A stretch of 64,000 nucleotides of DNA. It comes from a gamma proteobacterium HdN1. GTDB taxonomy: Bacteria > Pseudomonadota > Gammaproteobacteria > Pseudomonadales > Ketobacteraceae. The first letter of the stretch is position 1. Every line of letters starts with the position of its first letter. Below the pieces are notes generated by a model, which saw nothing but the letters and a program-made list of their open reading frames with translations, had not been told where the DNA came from and made no database searches. Positions 9,094 to 18,685 of this stretch are shown one piece after another. The translations under genes were made by a program, and so were the position numbers. Location: positions 3,384,527 through 3,448,526 of the forward strand of contig FP929140.1 of assembly GCA_000198515.1 (NCBI GenBank). Direction: 5' to 3'.

Positions 9094-10977
9094 TTACGGC
9101 GTGCTATCCCCATCCAAAAAACTGCGCAGATGTTCTGAGCGGCTTGGATGGCGCAGCTTGCGAAGCGCTTTCGCTTCGATCTGGCGGATACGTTCACGAG
9201 TGACGTCGAACTGCTTGCCAACTTCCTCTAGGGTGTGATCGGTATTCATATCAATTCCGAAGCGCATCGCCAGCACCTTGGCTTCCCGTGCGGTGAGGCT
9301 TGCAAGTACATCGCGTGTGGCTTCGCGAAGGCTCTCGGCAGTGGCGGCATCGACAGGCGATTGCATCGTAGTGTCTTCGATAAAATCCCCCAAGTGGGAA
9401 TCTTCATCGTCGCCGATCGGCGTCTCCATGGAGATGGGCTCTTTGGCAATTTTAAGCACTTTCCGCACTTTATCTTCCGGCATGTCCATGCGCTCACCAA
9501 GTTCTTCCGGCGTTGGTTCGCGCCCCATCTCTTGCAGCATTTGGCGTGATACGCGGTTCAGCTTGTTGATCGTTTCAATCATATGCACAGGAATACGAAT
9601 CGTGCGCGCTTGATCCGCAATAGAACGCGTGATCGCCTGACGTATCCACCAAGTTGCATAGGTCGAAAACTTGTAGCCGCGACGATATTCAAACTTGTCG
9701 ACCGCTTTCATCAGGCCGATGTTGCCTTCTTGAATCAGGTCGAGAAACTGCAGGCCACGGTTGGTGTACTTTTTGGCAATGGAAATTACCAAGCGCAGGT
9801 TGGCTTCTACCATTTCTTTCTTGGCGCGGGCCGCCTTCGCCTCGCCAATCGAAATTCGGCGGTTGATTTCTTTGATTTCTGCGATGGAGAGCGACAGCGT
9901 GCTTTCGAGCCCTAGCAGATTTTGCTGGAGCTTGATGATGTCGTCTTTGAGTGCGCCGACTCGTTCAGCGTAAGCGGTTTTCCCTCCGGCGATTTTGTCC
10001 ACCCACTCAATGTTGGTTTCATTGCCTGGGAACTGTTTCACAAAATCCTTGCGCGGCATTTTTGCAATGCGAATGCAGCGCGTCATGATCGCGCGCTCGT
10101 TTTCGCGTACGCGTTCCAAGGTTTCACGCACTCCGCCTACCAGCTGTTCGAATAGGCGCGGAACCAGTTTGAAGGTAATGAACTGGTTGGCGAGTTCTTC
10201 TTGGGCGTTGGTGAAAGGTTTTGATTTGCGGCCCTTTTCTTCGCGGGTCGTTTTGGCGGCGTTCAGCGCATCCAAAAGCGCGCCAAAACGAACACGAGCT
10301 TCTTCGGGGTCTAGGCTGCCTGCATCTTCTTCTTCGCTACTATCGCCAGACTCACCTTCAGACTCTTCTTCCTCATCGTCATCGGATAGATCTTTGTCCT
10401 TGAGAGTGGCTTCCTTCGCGGGGGCGTTGGCTTGGAAATCGGACTCCTCCACTTCGCATTCTGCTAGGTCGAGATAGCCGCTGATGATGTCGTTGAGGCG
10501 GCGTTCTTGGGAATCAACCTTGCTATATTCGTCAAGCACGACATCGACCGCATCTGGCCAAAAAGCGAGCGCGCTCATGACCTCACGAATCCCTTCTTCG
10601 ATGCGTTTGGCAATGACAATTTCGCCTTCGCGGGTCAGCAGTTCAACAGAGCCCATTTCTCGCATATACATGCGCACAGGGTCCGTCGTGCGGCCGGGTT
10701 CGGCGTCGATGACGGCGTTGGCTGGACTTTCTTCATCCGACGCGTCTTCGTTGGATGGGTTGGCGCCACCGCGCAGCAAACCTTCTGCTCCAGGGGCGGC
10801 CTCATGGACAGGAATGCCCATATCGTTGATCATGGCAATGATATCTTCGACCTGTTCTGGGTCGGTAATATCGGGCGGCAGGTGATCGTTGACATCAGCA
10901 AACGTCAGGAAGCCTTGCTCCTTACCGCGGGCGATCAGCTGTTTTAGCTGAGACTTCTGTTGCTCGGTATCGCTCAT
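9094..10977 (-). CDS. rpoD: RNA polymerase primary sigma factor RpoD (sigma-70)
   Basis: Housekeeping sigma factor of 627 residues. Region 1.1 is at the N-terminus. A very acidic stretch lies near 190-220 in the non-conserved region. Regions 2.1-2.4 include [13 protein letters not shown], region 3 begins [16 protein letters not shown], and region 4.2 has the helix-turn-helix [18 protein letters not shown]. Start set at ATG 10977 (MSDTEQQ); the frame continues upstream only as a non-conserved leader. It is the last gene of the rpsU-yqeY-dnaG-rpoD operon, 105 bp after dnaG. Confidence 0.98.
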   Translation of the reverse strand: MSDTEQQKSQLKQLIARGKEQGFLTFADVNDHLPPDITDPEQVEDIIAMINDMGIPVHEAAPGAEGLLRGGANPSNEDASDEESPANAVIDAEPGRTTDPVRMYMREMGSVELLTREGEIVIAKRIEEGIREVMSALAFWPDAVDVVLDEYSKVDSQERRLNDIISGYLDLAECEVEESDFQANAPAKEATLKDKDLSDDDEEEESEGESGDSSEEEDAGSLDPEEARVRFGALLDALNAAKTTREEKGRKSKPFTNAQEELANQFITFKLVPRLFEQLVGGVRETLERVRENERAIMTRCIRIAKMPRKDFVKQFPGNETNIEWVDKIAGGKTAYAERVGALKDDIIKLQQNLLGLESTLSLSIAEIKEINRRISIGEAKAARAKKEMVEANLRLVISIAKKYTNRGLQFLDLIQEGNIGLMKAVDKFEYRRGYKFSTYATWWIRQAITRSIADQARTIRIPVHMIETINKLNRVSRQMLQEMGREPTPEELGERMDMPEDKVRKVLKIAKEPISMETPIGDDEDSHLGDFIEDTTMQSPVDAATAESLREATRDVLASLTAREAKVLAMRFGIDMNTDHTLEEVGKQFDVTRERIRQIEAKALRKLRHPSRSEHLRSFLDGDSTP

Positions 10978-11082
10978 GGAGTGACTAATCCTCAAAACTT
11001 GGCGGTGCAAAGGCCCGCGGATTATACAGATATGTCGCACGCGGGGCCACCGACGCGCAGCGGCTCCGCGTACAAAAATGTG

Positions 11083-13257
11083 TCAGTGTTTGAACGTTGA
11101 CAGTTGCTGCTTTAAGTGTAGTAGTTCTCGCAAGCGTTTCGTGTCCGGAATGTTGGCATTGATCAGTGCGTCAAGTTCTTGCTCCACCTGCATCAGGTGA
11201 AGCTTTTGCAGGGCGTCGCCCAGCTCGTTTTGCAGGGGCTCACCTGCGTGAATAAATTCATGTGCGGCCAGTGCAGCTAAATGTGCGCCGTCGTCAGTGG
11301 CATGCCATCGTCCCAGCAGGTTCGCAATGGATGCTTGCGGATATTCGGCGAGATACTCCAGCAATTGTAGTAATAGACCGACATGAGGCTGAGAAAGTTC
11401 GTGTATCTCACTAGGAACCACGAGTTCCGCTGCTTGGTTCGGGCGCTGTAACAGGCTGCGAATGGTCGCATCTACCAGAGAAACCACCGGCGCTCCTGCG
11501 GGAGCAGTCGCTTTGTCAGGCCAGCGTCGATCGTACTTACCTTGCCGTTCACCGCGGCGATCCTCAAAACGGTTCTGTTTGGAATGCCGACGTGGAGCGG
11601 GGGCTGAGTCTCGTTCTCGCTCATAAGGGTACGCTTCAGGAAGAGTGCCACGAACATCCGAAGGGTGGCTCTGAACATTGGGGCCATAGCCGCCCGTTTC
11701 AAGGTCGTAGTTGGGTCGATCGGCGTAATTTTGTAAGTCTGCATAGCCCTGCATATCGGCGTAGCCTTGCAGGTCGGCATCATATTCGTGGCTGCTTTGA
11801 AGTGATGGGTCGCTCGACAGGGAAGTGCTGGGTGCCGACGTGCTCGGCGTGGGCTTATGGTGGACGTTGGCGCGATCGTTTGCAGGCTCTTTTTGTGGCG
11901 CCCGCACCTGTGAATGACCAGAGGTGGAAGGGGGTTCGGGAGCTGCTCGCTTCACCATCGATTCTAGGCTGCTTCTGCTCATCCGCACAAGTTCGGCCAG
12001 ACGGTCGATCATGAGCTCTTGGAGCACACCTTTCGGCAACTGCTCGATGAGTGGCAGGGCGAGGTGAGCAAGTTTGGCGCGCCCATCCAGAGTTTGGATA
12101 TTGAGTTCGCCCATCAGGTGATCAAAAAGATATTCGGGGAGCGGTAGTGCTTTTTGCAGTTGAGCAAGAAACAGTTCGGGCCCGTCTTTACGAACCTGTG
12201 TGTCGGGGTCTTCGCCGTCGGGTAAAAAATGGAAGCGCGCCGTGCGGCCTTCGCGCATGGCTGGCAGGGTGTTTTCCAAGGCTCGCCACGCAGCAGCTCG
12301 CCCTGCGCGATCACCGTCAAAGCAAAATACAACTTCGTCGACGATGCGAAATAAGGTTTCGACGTGTTCTCGTGTGCAGGCGGTTCCGAGTGTGGCCACT
12401 GCGCAGGTGATTCCGCTTTGTGCCAGCGCAATCACGTCCATATAGCCTTCGACAACGATGAAGCGTTCCAGCTTGCCGCGTGCCTGCCTTGCTTCGTAAA
12501 AGCCATAAAGTGTTTTCCCCTTGTGAAAAACGGGGGTTTCTGGGGAGTTCAGGTATTTGGGTTTCTCATCGCCCAACACCCGCCCACCAAAGGCGATGGT
12601 GCGGCCACTGGCGTCTCGAATCGGAAACATGATGCGATCGCGAAAACGATCGTAGCTGCGCGCTTGTTGCGACGGGGTGTGTTCCTGTTGTGACTGAACG
12701 ACCATTCCCGTTTGTAAAAGCAGTGCTTTCGCTTGAGATGACGTGCCGAGTGCCGAGATCAGATTATCCCAGCCGGGCGGCGCATAGCCTAATTGAAAGC
12801 GCTCGATGATTTCTGCGTCTAATTGGCGTTTACGCAGGTAGCCAAGCGCGCGTTCGCGCTCGCGGGATTTTTTGAGCTGTGCGCTAAAAAACGCGCGCGC
12901 CTGCTCAAGGATTTGGTAAAGCGGACGTAGATCGGGGCCTTTGGGGTGCTGCTGCTCGTCTCGTGGAACCTCTGCGCCGATTGATTTGGCGAGCGATTCG
13001 ATCGCCTCAACAAAGCTGAGGTGTGAGTAATCCATCAAGAAGCTGACAGCGTTGCCGCTGGCGCCGCAACCAAAACAGTAATAGAACTGCTTCTCAGGGC
13101 TGACACTAAAAGAGGGCGTTTTTTCTTGGTGGAACGGGCAGCAGCGGGTGAAATTCCGCCCGCTGCGCTTGAGCGGAAGGTGCCGGTCAATGAGCGCGAC
13201 CAGATCCACGCGGGAGAGCAGATCGTCGATAAACTGGTCCGGAATCCGGCCCGCCAT
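11083..13257 (-). CDS. dnaG: DNA primase DnaG
   Basis: Replicative primase of 724 residues, longer than the usual 580-660. The CHC2 zinc finger is C40-x2-H43-x17-C61-x2-C64. The RNA polymerase/TOPRIM core has IVVEGYMDV and CFDGDRAGR. The C-terminal helicase-interaction domain occupies about the last 150 residues. Extra length lies in a linker (about 430-590) that is Ser/Pro/Tyr/Asp-rich and has a short repeat (DLQGYADMQGYADLQNYAD near 485-512). The linker is probably disordered. It lies 14 bp downstream of yqeY in the macromolecular-synthesis operon. Confidence 0.98.
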   Translation of the reverse strand: MAGRIPDQFIDDLLSRVDLVALIDRHLPLKRSGRNFTRCCPFHQEKTPSFSVSPEKQFYYCFGCGASGNAVSFLMDYSHLSFVEAIESLAKSIGAEVPRDEQQHPKGPDLRPLYQILEQARAFFSAQLKKSRERERALGYLRKRQLDAEIIERFQLGYAPPGWDNLISALGTSSQAKALLLQTGMVVQSQQEHTPSQQARSYDRFRDRIMFPIRDASGRTIAFGGRVLGDEKPKYLNSPETPVFHKGKTLYGFYEARQARGKLERFIVVEGYMDVIALAQSGITCAVATLGTACTREHVETLFRIVDEVVFCFDGDRAGRAAAWRALENTLPAMREGRTARFHFLPDGEDPDTQVRKDGPELFLAQLQKALPLPEYLFDHLMGELNIQTLDGRAKLAHLALPLIEQLPKGVLQELMIDRLAELVRMSRSSLESMVKRAAPEPPSTSGHSQVRAPQKEPANDRANVHHKPTPSTSAPSTSLSSDPSLQSSHEYDADLQGYADMQGYADLQNYADRPNYDLETGGYGPNVQSHPSDVRGTLPEAYPYERERDSAPAPRRHSKQNRFEDRRGERQGKYDRRWPDKATAPAGAPVVSLVDATIRSLLQRPNQAAELVVPSEIHELSQPHVGLLLQLLEYLAEYPQASIANLLGRWHATDDGAHLAALAAHEFIHAGEPLQNELGDALQKLHLMQVEQELDALINANIPDTKRLRELLHLKQQLSTFKH

Positions 13258-13271
13258 ACGCCAGCCCTAGC

Positions 13272-13721
13272 TTAGGACAAAAGGGATTTGATTTGGCCGC
13301 TGAGTGCGCCCATGTCGGTGCGACCTTGGACCTGCGGTTTGATCAGTGCCATGACCTTGCCCATTTCTTTCATGGATTGGGCGCCGGTTACGCGGATTGC
13401 TTCCTGAATGATTTTCTGCAGGGCTTCGGCAGAGAGTTGTTCAGGTAGGAATGCACGTAAGATTTCGATTTCTGCAAGCTCTTTGGCGGCGAGTTCTTCG
13501 CGGTTCCCGCGCGTGAATTGCTCTGCAGATTCTTTGCGCTGCTTGATCTGTTTTTCGATCAAAGCGAGCGCGCGCTGGTCATCGAGCTCAATACGCTCGT
13601 CAACTTCGATCTGCTTGAAGGCTGCAGCGGCCATACGCAACACGCTTAGGCGGTCTTTGTCGTGTGCTTTCATGGCCTGTTTGATCGCGTCGTTCAGATT
13701 TTCCTTGATGCTTGAACTCAT
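13272..13721 (-). CDS. yqeY: GatB/YqeY domain-containing protein
   Basis: Protein of 149 residues matching the YqeY family, related to the tail domain of the amidotransferase subunit GatB. Typical segments are DKDRLSVLRMAAAAFKQIEVDER, KQIKQRKESAEQF and a C-terminal GKVMALIKPQVQGR with the family pattern for a tRNA-binding-like fold. Its exact role is unknown. Placement between rpsU and dnaG is conserved in many Proteobacteria, suggesting co-expression with translation and replication initiation. Confidence 0.95.
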   Translation of the reverse strand: MSSSIKENLNDAIKQAMKAHDKDRLSVLRMAAAAFKQIEVDERIELDDQRALALIEKQIKQRKESAEQFTRGNREELAAKELAEIEILRAFLPEQLSAEALQKIIQEAIRVTGAQSMKEMGKVMALIKPQVQGRTDMGALSGQIKSLLS

Positions 13722-13865
13722 TTGTTTGCTGTCCTAAAAGTTTGCCATCCTAAAACGGTTGACGATCCTGGAAGTGGCCGCTTTTCAAGGGCCGGCAAGC
13801 TCTTCAAAACGGCGGGCTTTTCAAAGGCGTTCTGTTGCTCAAAGAACGCTAAAAAAGCGAACGAT

Positions 13866-13901
13866 AAAAGCGCCGAAACCAGAACGCTGGTCGGCGCTTT
13901 T
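13866..13901 (-). terminator. Intra-operon hairpin between rpsU and yqeY
   Basis: AAAAGCGCCG-A-AACCAG pairs with CTGGT-CGGCGCTTTT across a 4-nt loop, a stem of about 15 bp with one bulge. On the minus strand it ends in a T tract 25 bp after rpsU. It matches the position of the partial terminator known between rpsU and dnaG in E. coli, which sets more S21 than primase. Confidence 0.72.
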
Positions 13902-13910
13902 AAGGAAGCA

Positions 13911-13936
13911 AATCAGGCAGATGAATCAGGCAGAAC
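13911..13936. repeat. 13-bp tandem duplication at the rpsU 3' end
   Basis: AATCAGGCAGATG at 13911 is repeated as AATCAGGCAGAAC at 13924. The second copy contains the rpsU stop codon, so the downstream copy looks like a duplication of the gene end. Confidence 0.7.
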
Positions 13937-14141
13937 GCTTGCGGCGCAAGGTTTCGCGAGCCAATTTCTTTGCGTGACGTTTTACAGCAGCCGCCATTTT
14001 GCGCTTACGCTCTTGGGTGGGCTTTTCGTAGAACTCACGACGACGAACTTCGGCCAAGACACCTGCTTTTTCGCAAGAGCGCTTGAAGCGACGAAGTGCG
14101 ACATCAAATGGCTCGTTTTCTTTCACTTTTACCTGCGGCAT
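13926..14141 (-). CDS. rpsU: 30S ribosomal protein S21
   Basis: The 71-residue, strongly basic S21 protein. [26 protein letters not shown] and [11 protein letters not shown] are family hallmarks. It sits on the small subunit near the anti-Shine-Dalgarno end of 16S rRNA. It is first gene of the macromolecular-synthesis operon, with AAAGG upstream of the ATG. Confidence 0.99.
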   Translation of the reverse strand: MPQVKVKENEPFDVALRRFKRSCEKAGVLAEVRRREFYEKPTQERKRKMAAAVKRHAKKLARETLRRKRSA

Positions 14142-14532
14142 TCAACTTACCTTTCAACAATTACTGTGGTGACAAATTATAGTTTGCGTACGCACGCTTG
14201 TGTGTGGGCACGCATGATACCGGTTTGGTCGTTGGCAATCTACTTACTTTTAAGTGAACCACTTTGCTTTTGTGTGGGTGACGAGGGCTTATAAATGTGT
14301 AAGCTCGCGTGACGTAAGTAGAATTTGACTGATCAAATTGTATCAGACGGTTTAGGGGCAGGTATTGTACGTTTTTGTAATCCAGAAAGCAATGGACTCT
14401 TTTTGAGCTCTTTTTGTGCGCCGGTGAGCGTGCGTTTGGTTTCTCGAACCCACAAAAGCAGTATATTTTCTCAACTTTGCGCGACTGATGCGGTACGCTT
14501 GCCGAAGTTTTTGGGTGAAGGTGTGCGATTGA
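14142..14532. other. Divergent intergenic region rpsU / tsaD
   Basis: 391 bp without a supported gene. It holds a perfect TATAAT on the minus strand at 14176-14181 for rpsU and an inverted repeat AATTTGA-CTGA-TCAAATT at 14322-14339 on the tsaD side. The short frame at 14325 shows no family features and overlaps tsaD. Confidence 0.6.
14176..14181 (-). promoter_or_regulatory. Putative -10 box of the rpsU promoter
   Basis: TATAAT on the minus strand, 35 bp before the rpsU ATG. The hexamer 17 bp upstream is only weakly like TTGACA. It predicts a short 5' leader of about 28 nt. Confidence 0.5.
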
Positions 14533-15576
14533 ATGATTGTGTTAGGAATTGAGTCGTCTTGCGATGAAACCGGTCTTGCGCTCTACGATGGTGAGCGTCA
14601 GCAGCTATTGGCGGATGTTCTGCATAGCCAGATCGCTCTGCACGCCCAATATGGGGGGGTGGTACCGGAGCTTGCCTCGCGCGATCATATTCGGCGGCTG
14701 GTGCCGCTTTTAGAAGAATTGCTTGCGAAAGCAGGCATTCGGCAAGGTGAGGGCGGGCCGCAGGTGGGCGCGGTTGCTTATACGGCGGGGCCTGGTTTGA
14801 TGGGGGCTTTGCTTACAGGCGCGTGTTTCGCGCAGGGGCTTGCCTTGGCATGGGGGGTTCCGGCGGTGCCGGTTCACCACATGGAAGGCCATTTGCTGGC
14901 GCCGATGTTGGAAACGCCGCGGCCTAGCTTCCCGTTTGTGGCGCTTCTGGTCAGCGGTGGCCATACCCAGTTGATGCAGGTAGAGGGGGTGGGGCGCTAT
15001 CAGTTACTCGGTGAATCCGTAGATGATGCTGCCGGCGAAGCTTTTGATAAGGCGGCCAAAATGATGGGGCTCGGCTATCCGGGTGGCCCCCGTGTGGCGG
15101 AGTGGGCCGAGCGTGGCGTGCCGCAGCGGTTTCGGTTTCCTCGCCCCATGGTGGATCGGCCGGGTTTGGAGTTTAGTTTTAGCGGCCTGAAAACCTTTTG
15201 TTTGACGACGCTCGAACGTTTGGAGCGTGAGCAAGGCAGTGTTTCAGAGCAAGATAAAGCGGATGTGGCGTGGGCGTTTCAGGATGCCGTAGTGGATACC
15301 TTGTTCATCAAATGCAAGCGTGCGCTTCAGCAAACGGGCCTGAAACGTTTGGTGATGGCGGGGGGTGTGAGCGCAAACTTGGCGCTGCGATCGCGCTTAA
15401 AAGAGTACGCACTGAAGCAGGGAATTGAGGTGTTTTATCCGCGTTCTGCTTTTTGTACCGATAACGGCGCAATGATTGCGCTGGCTGGCTGGTATCGTTT
15501 GCAGCAGCCAGGCTTGAAAATGAGCACGGAAATCGTGGCGCGGGCGCGCTGGCCGATGGCGGATTTGCAGGCTTAA
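14533..15576 (+). CDS. tsaD: tRNA N6-adenosine threonylcarbamoyltransferase TsaD
   Basis: TsaD/Kae1/YgjD, 347 residues, transfers threonylcarbamoyl to A37 of ANN-decoding tRNAs with TsaB, TsaE and TsaC. Visible signatures are [10 protein letters not shown] at the N-terminus, the metal-binding HMEGHLLAP (His-x3-His), SGGHTQL and [10 protein letters not shown]. The first codons follow GTGCGATTGA. It lies divergent from rpsU, the order found across Gammaproteobacteria, and overlaps plsY by 4 bp tail to tail. Confidence 0.98.
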   Translation: MIVLGIESSCDETGLALYDGERQQLLADVLHSQIALHAQYGGVVPELASRDHIRRLVPLLEELLAKAGIRQGEGGPQVGAVAYTAGPGLMGALLTGACFAQGLALAWGVPAVPVHHMEGHLLAPMLETPRPSFPFVALLVSGGHTQLMQVEGVGRYQLLGESVDDAAGEAFDKAAKMMGLGYPGGPRVAEWAERGVPQRFRFPRPMVDRPGLEFSFSGLKTFCLTTLERLEREQGSVSEQDKADVAWAFQDAVVDTLFIKCKRALQQTGLKRLVMAGGVSANLALRSRLKEYALKQGIEVFYPRSAFCTDNGAMIALAGWYRLQQPGLKMSTEIVARARWPMADLQA

Positions 15577-16223
15577 CCGAGCCTTGGTTCGGTGCCTGCG
15601 CGCAGGTTTTTCAGGTTGGGCTGATGCTTGTAGAGAATCAGCGCGCTCAATGCGAGTACGGGCTCCGCCCAGAGTGGCGTAAACAGACAGGCGTAAATCG
15701 CCGCCATCAGAAAGCCGAGCATACTGGCAAGGGATGCGTAGCGGGTGAGTAACGCAGTGCCTAGCCATGTGCCGAGCATGATCAAGCAGGTCGGCCAATG
15801 CCAGACCGCCAACACACCAATCCCGGTGGCTACGCCTTTTCCGCCTTTGAGGCCAAAATAAATTGGGTAGACGTGGCCCAGCACCGCACCCACTCCAGCC
15901 GCCATAACGGCGTGCAGTGGTCTGTCATAAAGCACACAGAGCAGCGGCAGGAATGCGCCTTTTGCTACGTCGCCAATCAGGGTGAGCAGGCCCGCCCGCC
16001 AACCGCCAAGGCGCAGTACGTTGGTGGCGCCAGCGTTGTTGGAACCCGCCGAGCGGGGGTCTTTCAGATTGAATACTCTGGCGACTACCACAGCGGTCGA
16101 AATGGAGCCAATCAGGTAGGCAATAAGAAATATCAGGACCGTATTGGGGCTTGGGTATGGAATGGGGGTTGCTCCGAAGGTCGAGAGGGCGGCTTTGTAG
16201 CAGATGAAATAAGGATTCATCAA
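15573..16223 (-). CDS. plsY: Glycerol-3-phosphate acyltransferase PlsY
   Basis: Membrane enzyme of 216 residues that transfers acyl groups from acyl-phosphate to glycerol-3-phosphate, the first acylation in phospholipid synthesis. It has the three conserved loops: [26 protein letters not shown] and [11 protein letters not shown]. About five hydrophobic helices are visible. The N-terminus is somewhat long and may begin at the second Met. It converges on tsaD with overlapping stop codons. Confidence 0.97.
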   Translation of the reverse strand: MMNPYFICYKAALSTFGATPIPYPSPNTVLIFLIAYLIGSISTAVVVARVFNLKDPRSAGSNNAGATNVLRLGGWRAGLLTLIGDVAKGAFLPLLCVLYDRPLHAVMAAGVGAVLGHVYPIYFGLKGGKGVATGIGVLAVWHWPTCLIMLGTWLGTALLTRYASLASMLGFLMAAIYACLFTPLWAEPVLALSALILYKHQPNLKNLRAGTEPRLG

Positions 16224-16320
16224 AGCGTATCTTGCAATGTATCATGCTTGGCGTTCGGCTTGTAGCCGCAGATTGCTGTGACCGGCGTTGTGTCGCGCAA
16301 TTTATAGACGTGAGGGCGTT

Positions 16321-16680
16321 ATGGACACAATCAGCATTCAGGGTTTGAAGGTCTCCACCATCATTGGAGCGCACCCTTGGGAGCGCACGCTTCGGCAAAC
16401 GCTGCTGGTGGATTTGGAGTTTGCAGCGCCGGTGCGTGAGCCCGCGCAGAGCGACGATTTGCAAGATGCAGTGGATTATGATGCGGTGAGCCGTGTGGTT
16501 CACGACTGGATTGTTGCGCGCGAGGCGCAGCTGATTGAGACCGTTGCGGAAGGTGTAGCAGGCTTGTTGTTAGGTGAGTTCTCAATTAACTGGGTGCGCG
16601 TAAGCATCTGGAAACCCGGCGCAATTCCTTCTGCGCAGAGGACGGGCGTTACCATTGAACGTGGCAAGCGTAATGGCTGA
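16321..16680 (+). CDS. folB: Dihydroneopterin aldolase FolB
   Basis: 119-residue pterin enzyme of folate synthesis converting dihydroneopterin to hydroxymethyl-dihydropterin. It begins MDTISIQGLKVSTIIGAHPWER, with the DYDAVSRVV segment and C-terminal VRVSIWKPGAIPSAQ containing the active-site Lys. Start chosen at ATG 16321; a longer frame at 16288 is unlike the family. Its stop overlaps folK. Confidence 0.96.
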   Translation: MDTISIQGLKVSTIIGAHPWERTLRQTLLVDLEFAAPVREPAQSDDLQDAVDYDAVSRVVHDWIVAREAQLIETVAEGVAGLLLGEFSINWVRVSIWKPGAIPSAQRTGVTIERGKRNG

Positions 16681-17173
16681 AATTCTTTTAGGTTTGGGCT
16701 CGAATATCGACCGCGAGCATCATCTCCGCGCCGGCATTCAGGCACTCGGCGAACGCTTTGGCGCACTGCAATTATCGCCGGTGTTTGAAAGCGCATCTGT
16801 AGGATTTAACGGTTCGCCTTTTTTTAATCTTGTGGTGTGCTTAACGACCACGCTAGGTGTTGGCGAGTTGCAGCGGGTTTTGCGTGAAGTCGAGTACGCC
16901 CAAGGGCGCCATCCGGAACAGCGGAAATTCAGTCCGCGCACCCTGGATATTGATATTCTCACTTATGATGATCGCGTGGGAATTTTTGACGGCGTGCATC
17001 TGCCGCGTGCTGAAATTCTAGAAAATGCCTATGTGTTGTGGCCATTGGCCTGCTTGGTGCCGAACCATCTGCACCCACTCGCGCAGCGCAGTTATGCCGA
17101 TTTGTGGTCGCACTACACCGGCGCACAGAAAATTCAAAGAGTGGATGTCCCGCTGTTTCCTGCGCCTAATTAA
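16673..17173 (+). CDS. folK: 2-amino-4-hydroxy-6-hydroxymethyldihydropteridine pyrophosphokinase FolK
   Basis: 166-residue HPPK, the step after FolB in folate synthesis. LGLGSNIDREHHL at the N-terminus, SPVFESASVGF, and the signature RKFSPRTLDIDILTYD with the Mg-binding Asp pair are present. The ATG at 16673 overlaps the folB stop by 8 bp, so the two are translationally coupled. It overlaps cca tail to tail by 8 bp. Confidence 0.96.
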   Translation: MAEILLGLGSNIDREHHLRAGIQALGERFGALQLSPVFESASVGFNGSPFFNLVVCLTTTLGVGELQRVLREVEYAQGRHPEQRKFSPRTLDIDILTYDDRVGIFDGVHLPRAEILENAYVLWPLACLVPNHLHPLAQRSYADLWSHYTGAQKIQRVDVPLFPAPN

Positions 17174-18503
17174 GGTCGCCTGCAGGAGTTGTACTGCTGG
17201 TAGGGGTGGGGGCGCTGGTCAGGCTGATAAAATCCTTGCGAACTTGCTCGATCTTACGAATCCGGCGTTTGCGTAATTCTTCTCCGAGCGCTTTTCCATT
17301 AAAGCCGAGCGTATCCTGAATGTCAGATGCTTTGATTTGACGGCAGTTGGCGGCGGCTGCGTAGAAATAATCTGCTTGCGGGTAAGGTTCTGACTCGTAG
17401 CCGGTTCGCCCGCGTGCGTCGGCCTCACAAGCCAGCAAGAAGCCATTCAGAAACGCTGGTCGTCGGAGATAATCCAGTGCTTCCAGCGTGCGCATGACGG
17501 TGGCGGGGCGAAGCTCAAAGGCGCGGTGGCAATGGGTGTGGTATTCAGCGGTTTTGGCGGCGAGCTGGCGGCAGAGTGCCGGTACGCCAAGCCGGTCGCT
17601 GACTTTATTAGCAAGGTGCGCGGAAAGGCGCTCGTGGCCGTGGTGGGTCGGCCATTCATGGCGTGGCGTGAGGCCCTTGCCGAGATCGTGGGTAAGAATT
17701 GCATACATCAGCGCCGTGGCCGCTTGGGTTTGGGTGATGCTTTGGTCTTCGGGCAGGGAATCCGCTAAGCGTTCGCAGAGCCGTGTGCCTTGCTGCAAGG
17801 CCATCATAGTGTGAACGCCGGTGTCGATTTCTGGATGGTATTTTTCCGGTTGCGGAATGCCCCAGAGGATGTTCAGTTCGGGGAGTAAAATCGCCAACGC
17901 GCCGCATTCGCGTAGGGTTTCAAAGTAACGCTGGGGTGAGGGTTCTAGCAGCGCGCGCGCTGTTTCAGACCAGACACGCTCTGCGGTGAGGTGTTCGATT
18001 TCGCCATTTGTTACGATGGTTTGCATGAGGGCAAGGGTTTCGTCGGCAATGCGAAAGCCGTCGTTGGCGTAACGCGCTTGGAAGCGTGCGACTCGCAACA
18101 CGCGCAGCGGGTCTTCGCTAAACGCGGGGGATACGTGGCGTAGAATGCGGGCCTCAAGATCGCGCCGGCCGCCATAGGGGTCGATAATGGTGCCATCTTC
18201 CGTTTGCGCCATCGCATTGATGGTTAGGTCGCGGCGCAGCAGGTCTTCTTCGAGGGTGACGTCGCTGCCGGTATAGCAGTCGAAGCCGCCATAGCCTGCG
18301 GCGGTTTTTCGTTCTGTGCGCGCGAGTGCATGCTCTTCTTTGCTTTTAGGGTGCAAAAATACCGGGAAGTCGCGGCCTACCTGCTGGTAGCCAAGTGCGA
18401 GCATTTCTGCAGGGGAGGCTCCAACAACGACCCAGTCACGGTCATGAGTGGTTTTGTTGATTAACTGGTCACGAACCGCGCCGCCCACTAAAAAAATCTG
18501 CAT
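17166..18503 (-). CDS. cca: CCA-adding tRNA nucleotidyltransferase with HD domain
   Basis: 445-residue class II CCA enzyme. It begins with MQIFLVGGAVRDQL and DRDWVVVGASP holding the catalytic Asp pair, then RRDLTINAMA and the RFQARYANDGF nucleotide-recognition region. A C-terminal HD phosphohydrolase domain follows (HDLGKGLTP, HHGHERLS). Such bifunctional forms repair tRNA 3' ends and have phosphatase/phosphodiesterase activity. Start at ATG 18503, not the upstream GTG. Confidence 0.96.
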   Translation of the reverse strand: MQIFLVGGAVRDQLINKTTHDRDWVVVGASPAEMLALGYQQVGRDFPVFLHPKSKEEHALARTERKTAAGYGGFDCYTGSDVTLEEDLLRRDLTINAMAQTEDGTIIDPYGGRRDLEARILRHVSPAFSEDPLRVLRVARFQARYANDGFRIADETLALMQTIVTNGEIEHLTAERVWSETARALLEPSPQRYFETLRECGALAILLPELNILWGIPQPEKYHPEIDTGVHTMMALQQGTRLCERLADSLPEDQSITQTQAATALMYAILTHDLGKGLTPRHEWPTHHGHERLSAHLANKVSDRLGVPALCRQLAAKTAEYHTHCHRAFELRPATVMRTLEALDYLRRPAFLNGFLLACEADARGRTGYESEPYPQADYFYAAAANCRQIKASDIQDTLGFNGKALGEELRKRRIRKIEQVRKDFISLTSAPTPTSSTTPAGDLN

Positions 18504-18685
18504 ACGTCTCACTTGGGTAATTTGCGCGGTAGCTGTTGAATCGGTTGATTGGTTGTTGCAACTAGGATTATATGGGTTGGCAAAAAAGGTGCAACGTTTC
18601 TAGCGGTTGTGGCAACGGGCAGTTGCGGCGCCTATGATCAATCGCCAATTTTGGTAAGCCGCACGTTTATATCCATAGGAGTTTT

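Noticed and set aside
14325-14552. Short frame before tsaD, 75 codons
   Set aside because: No ribosome site or family; it runs into tsaD in another frame and covers the probable promoter region.
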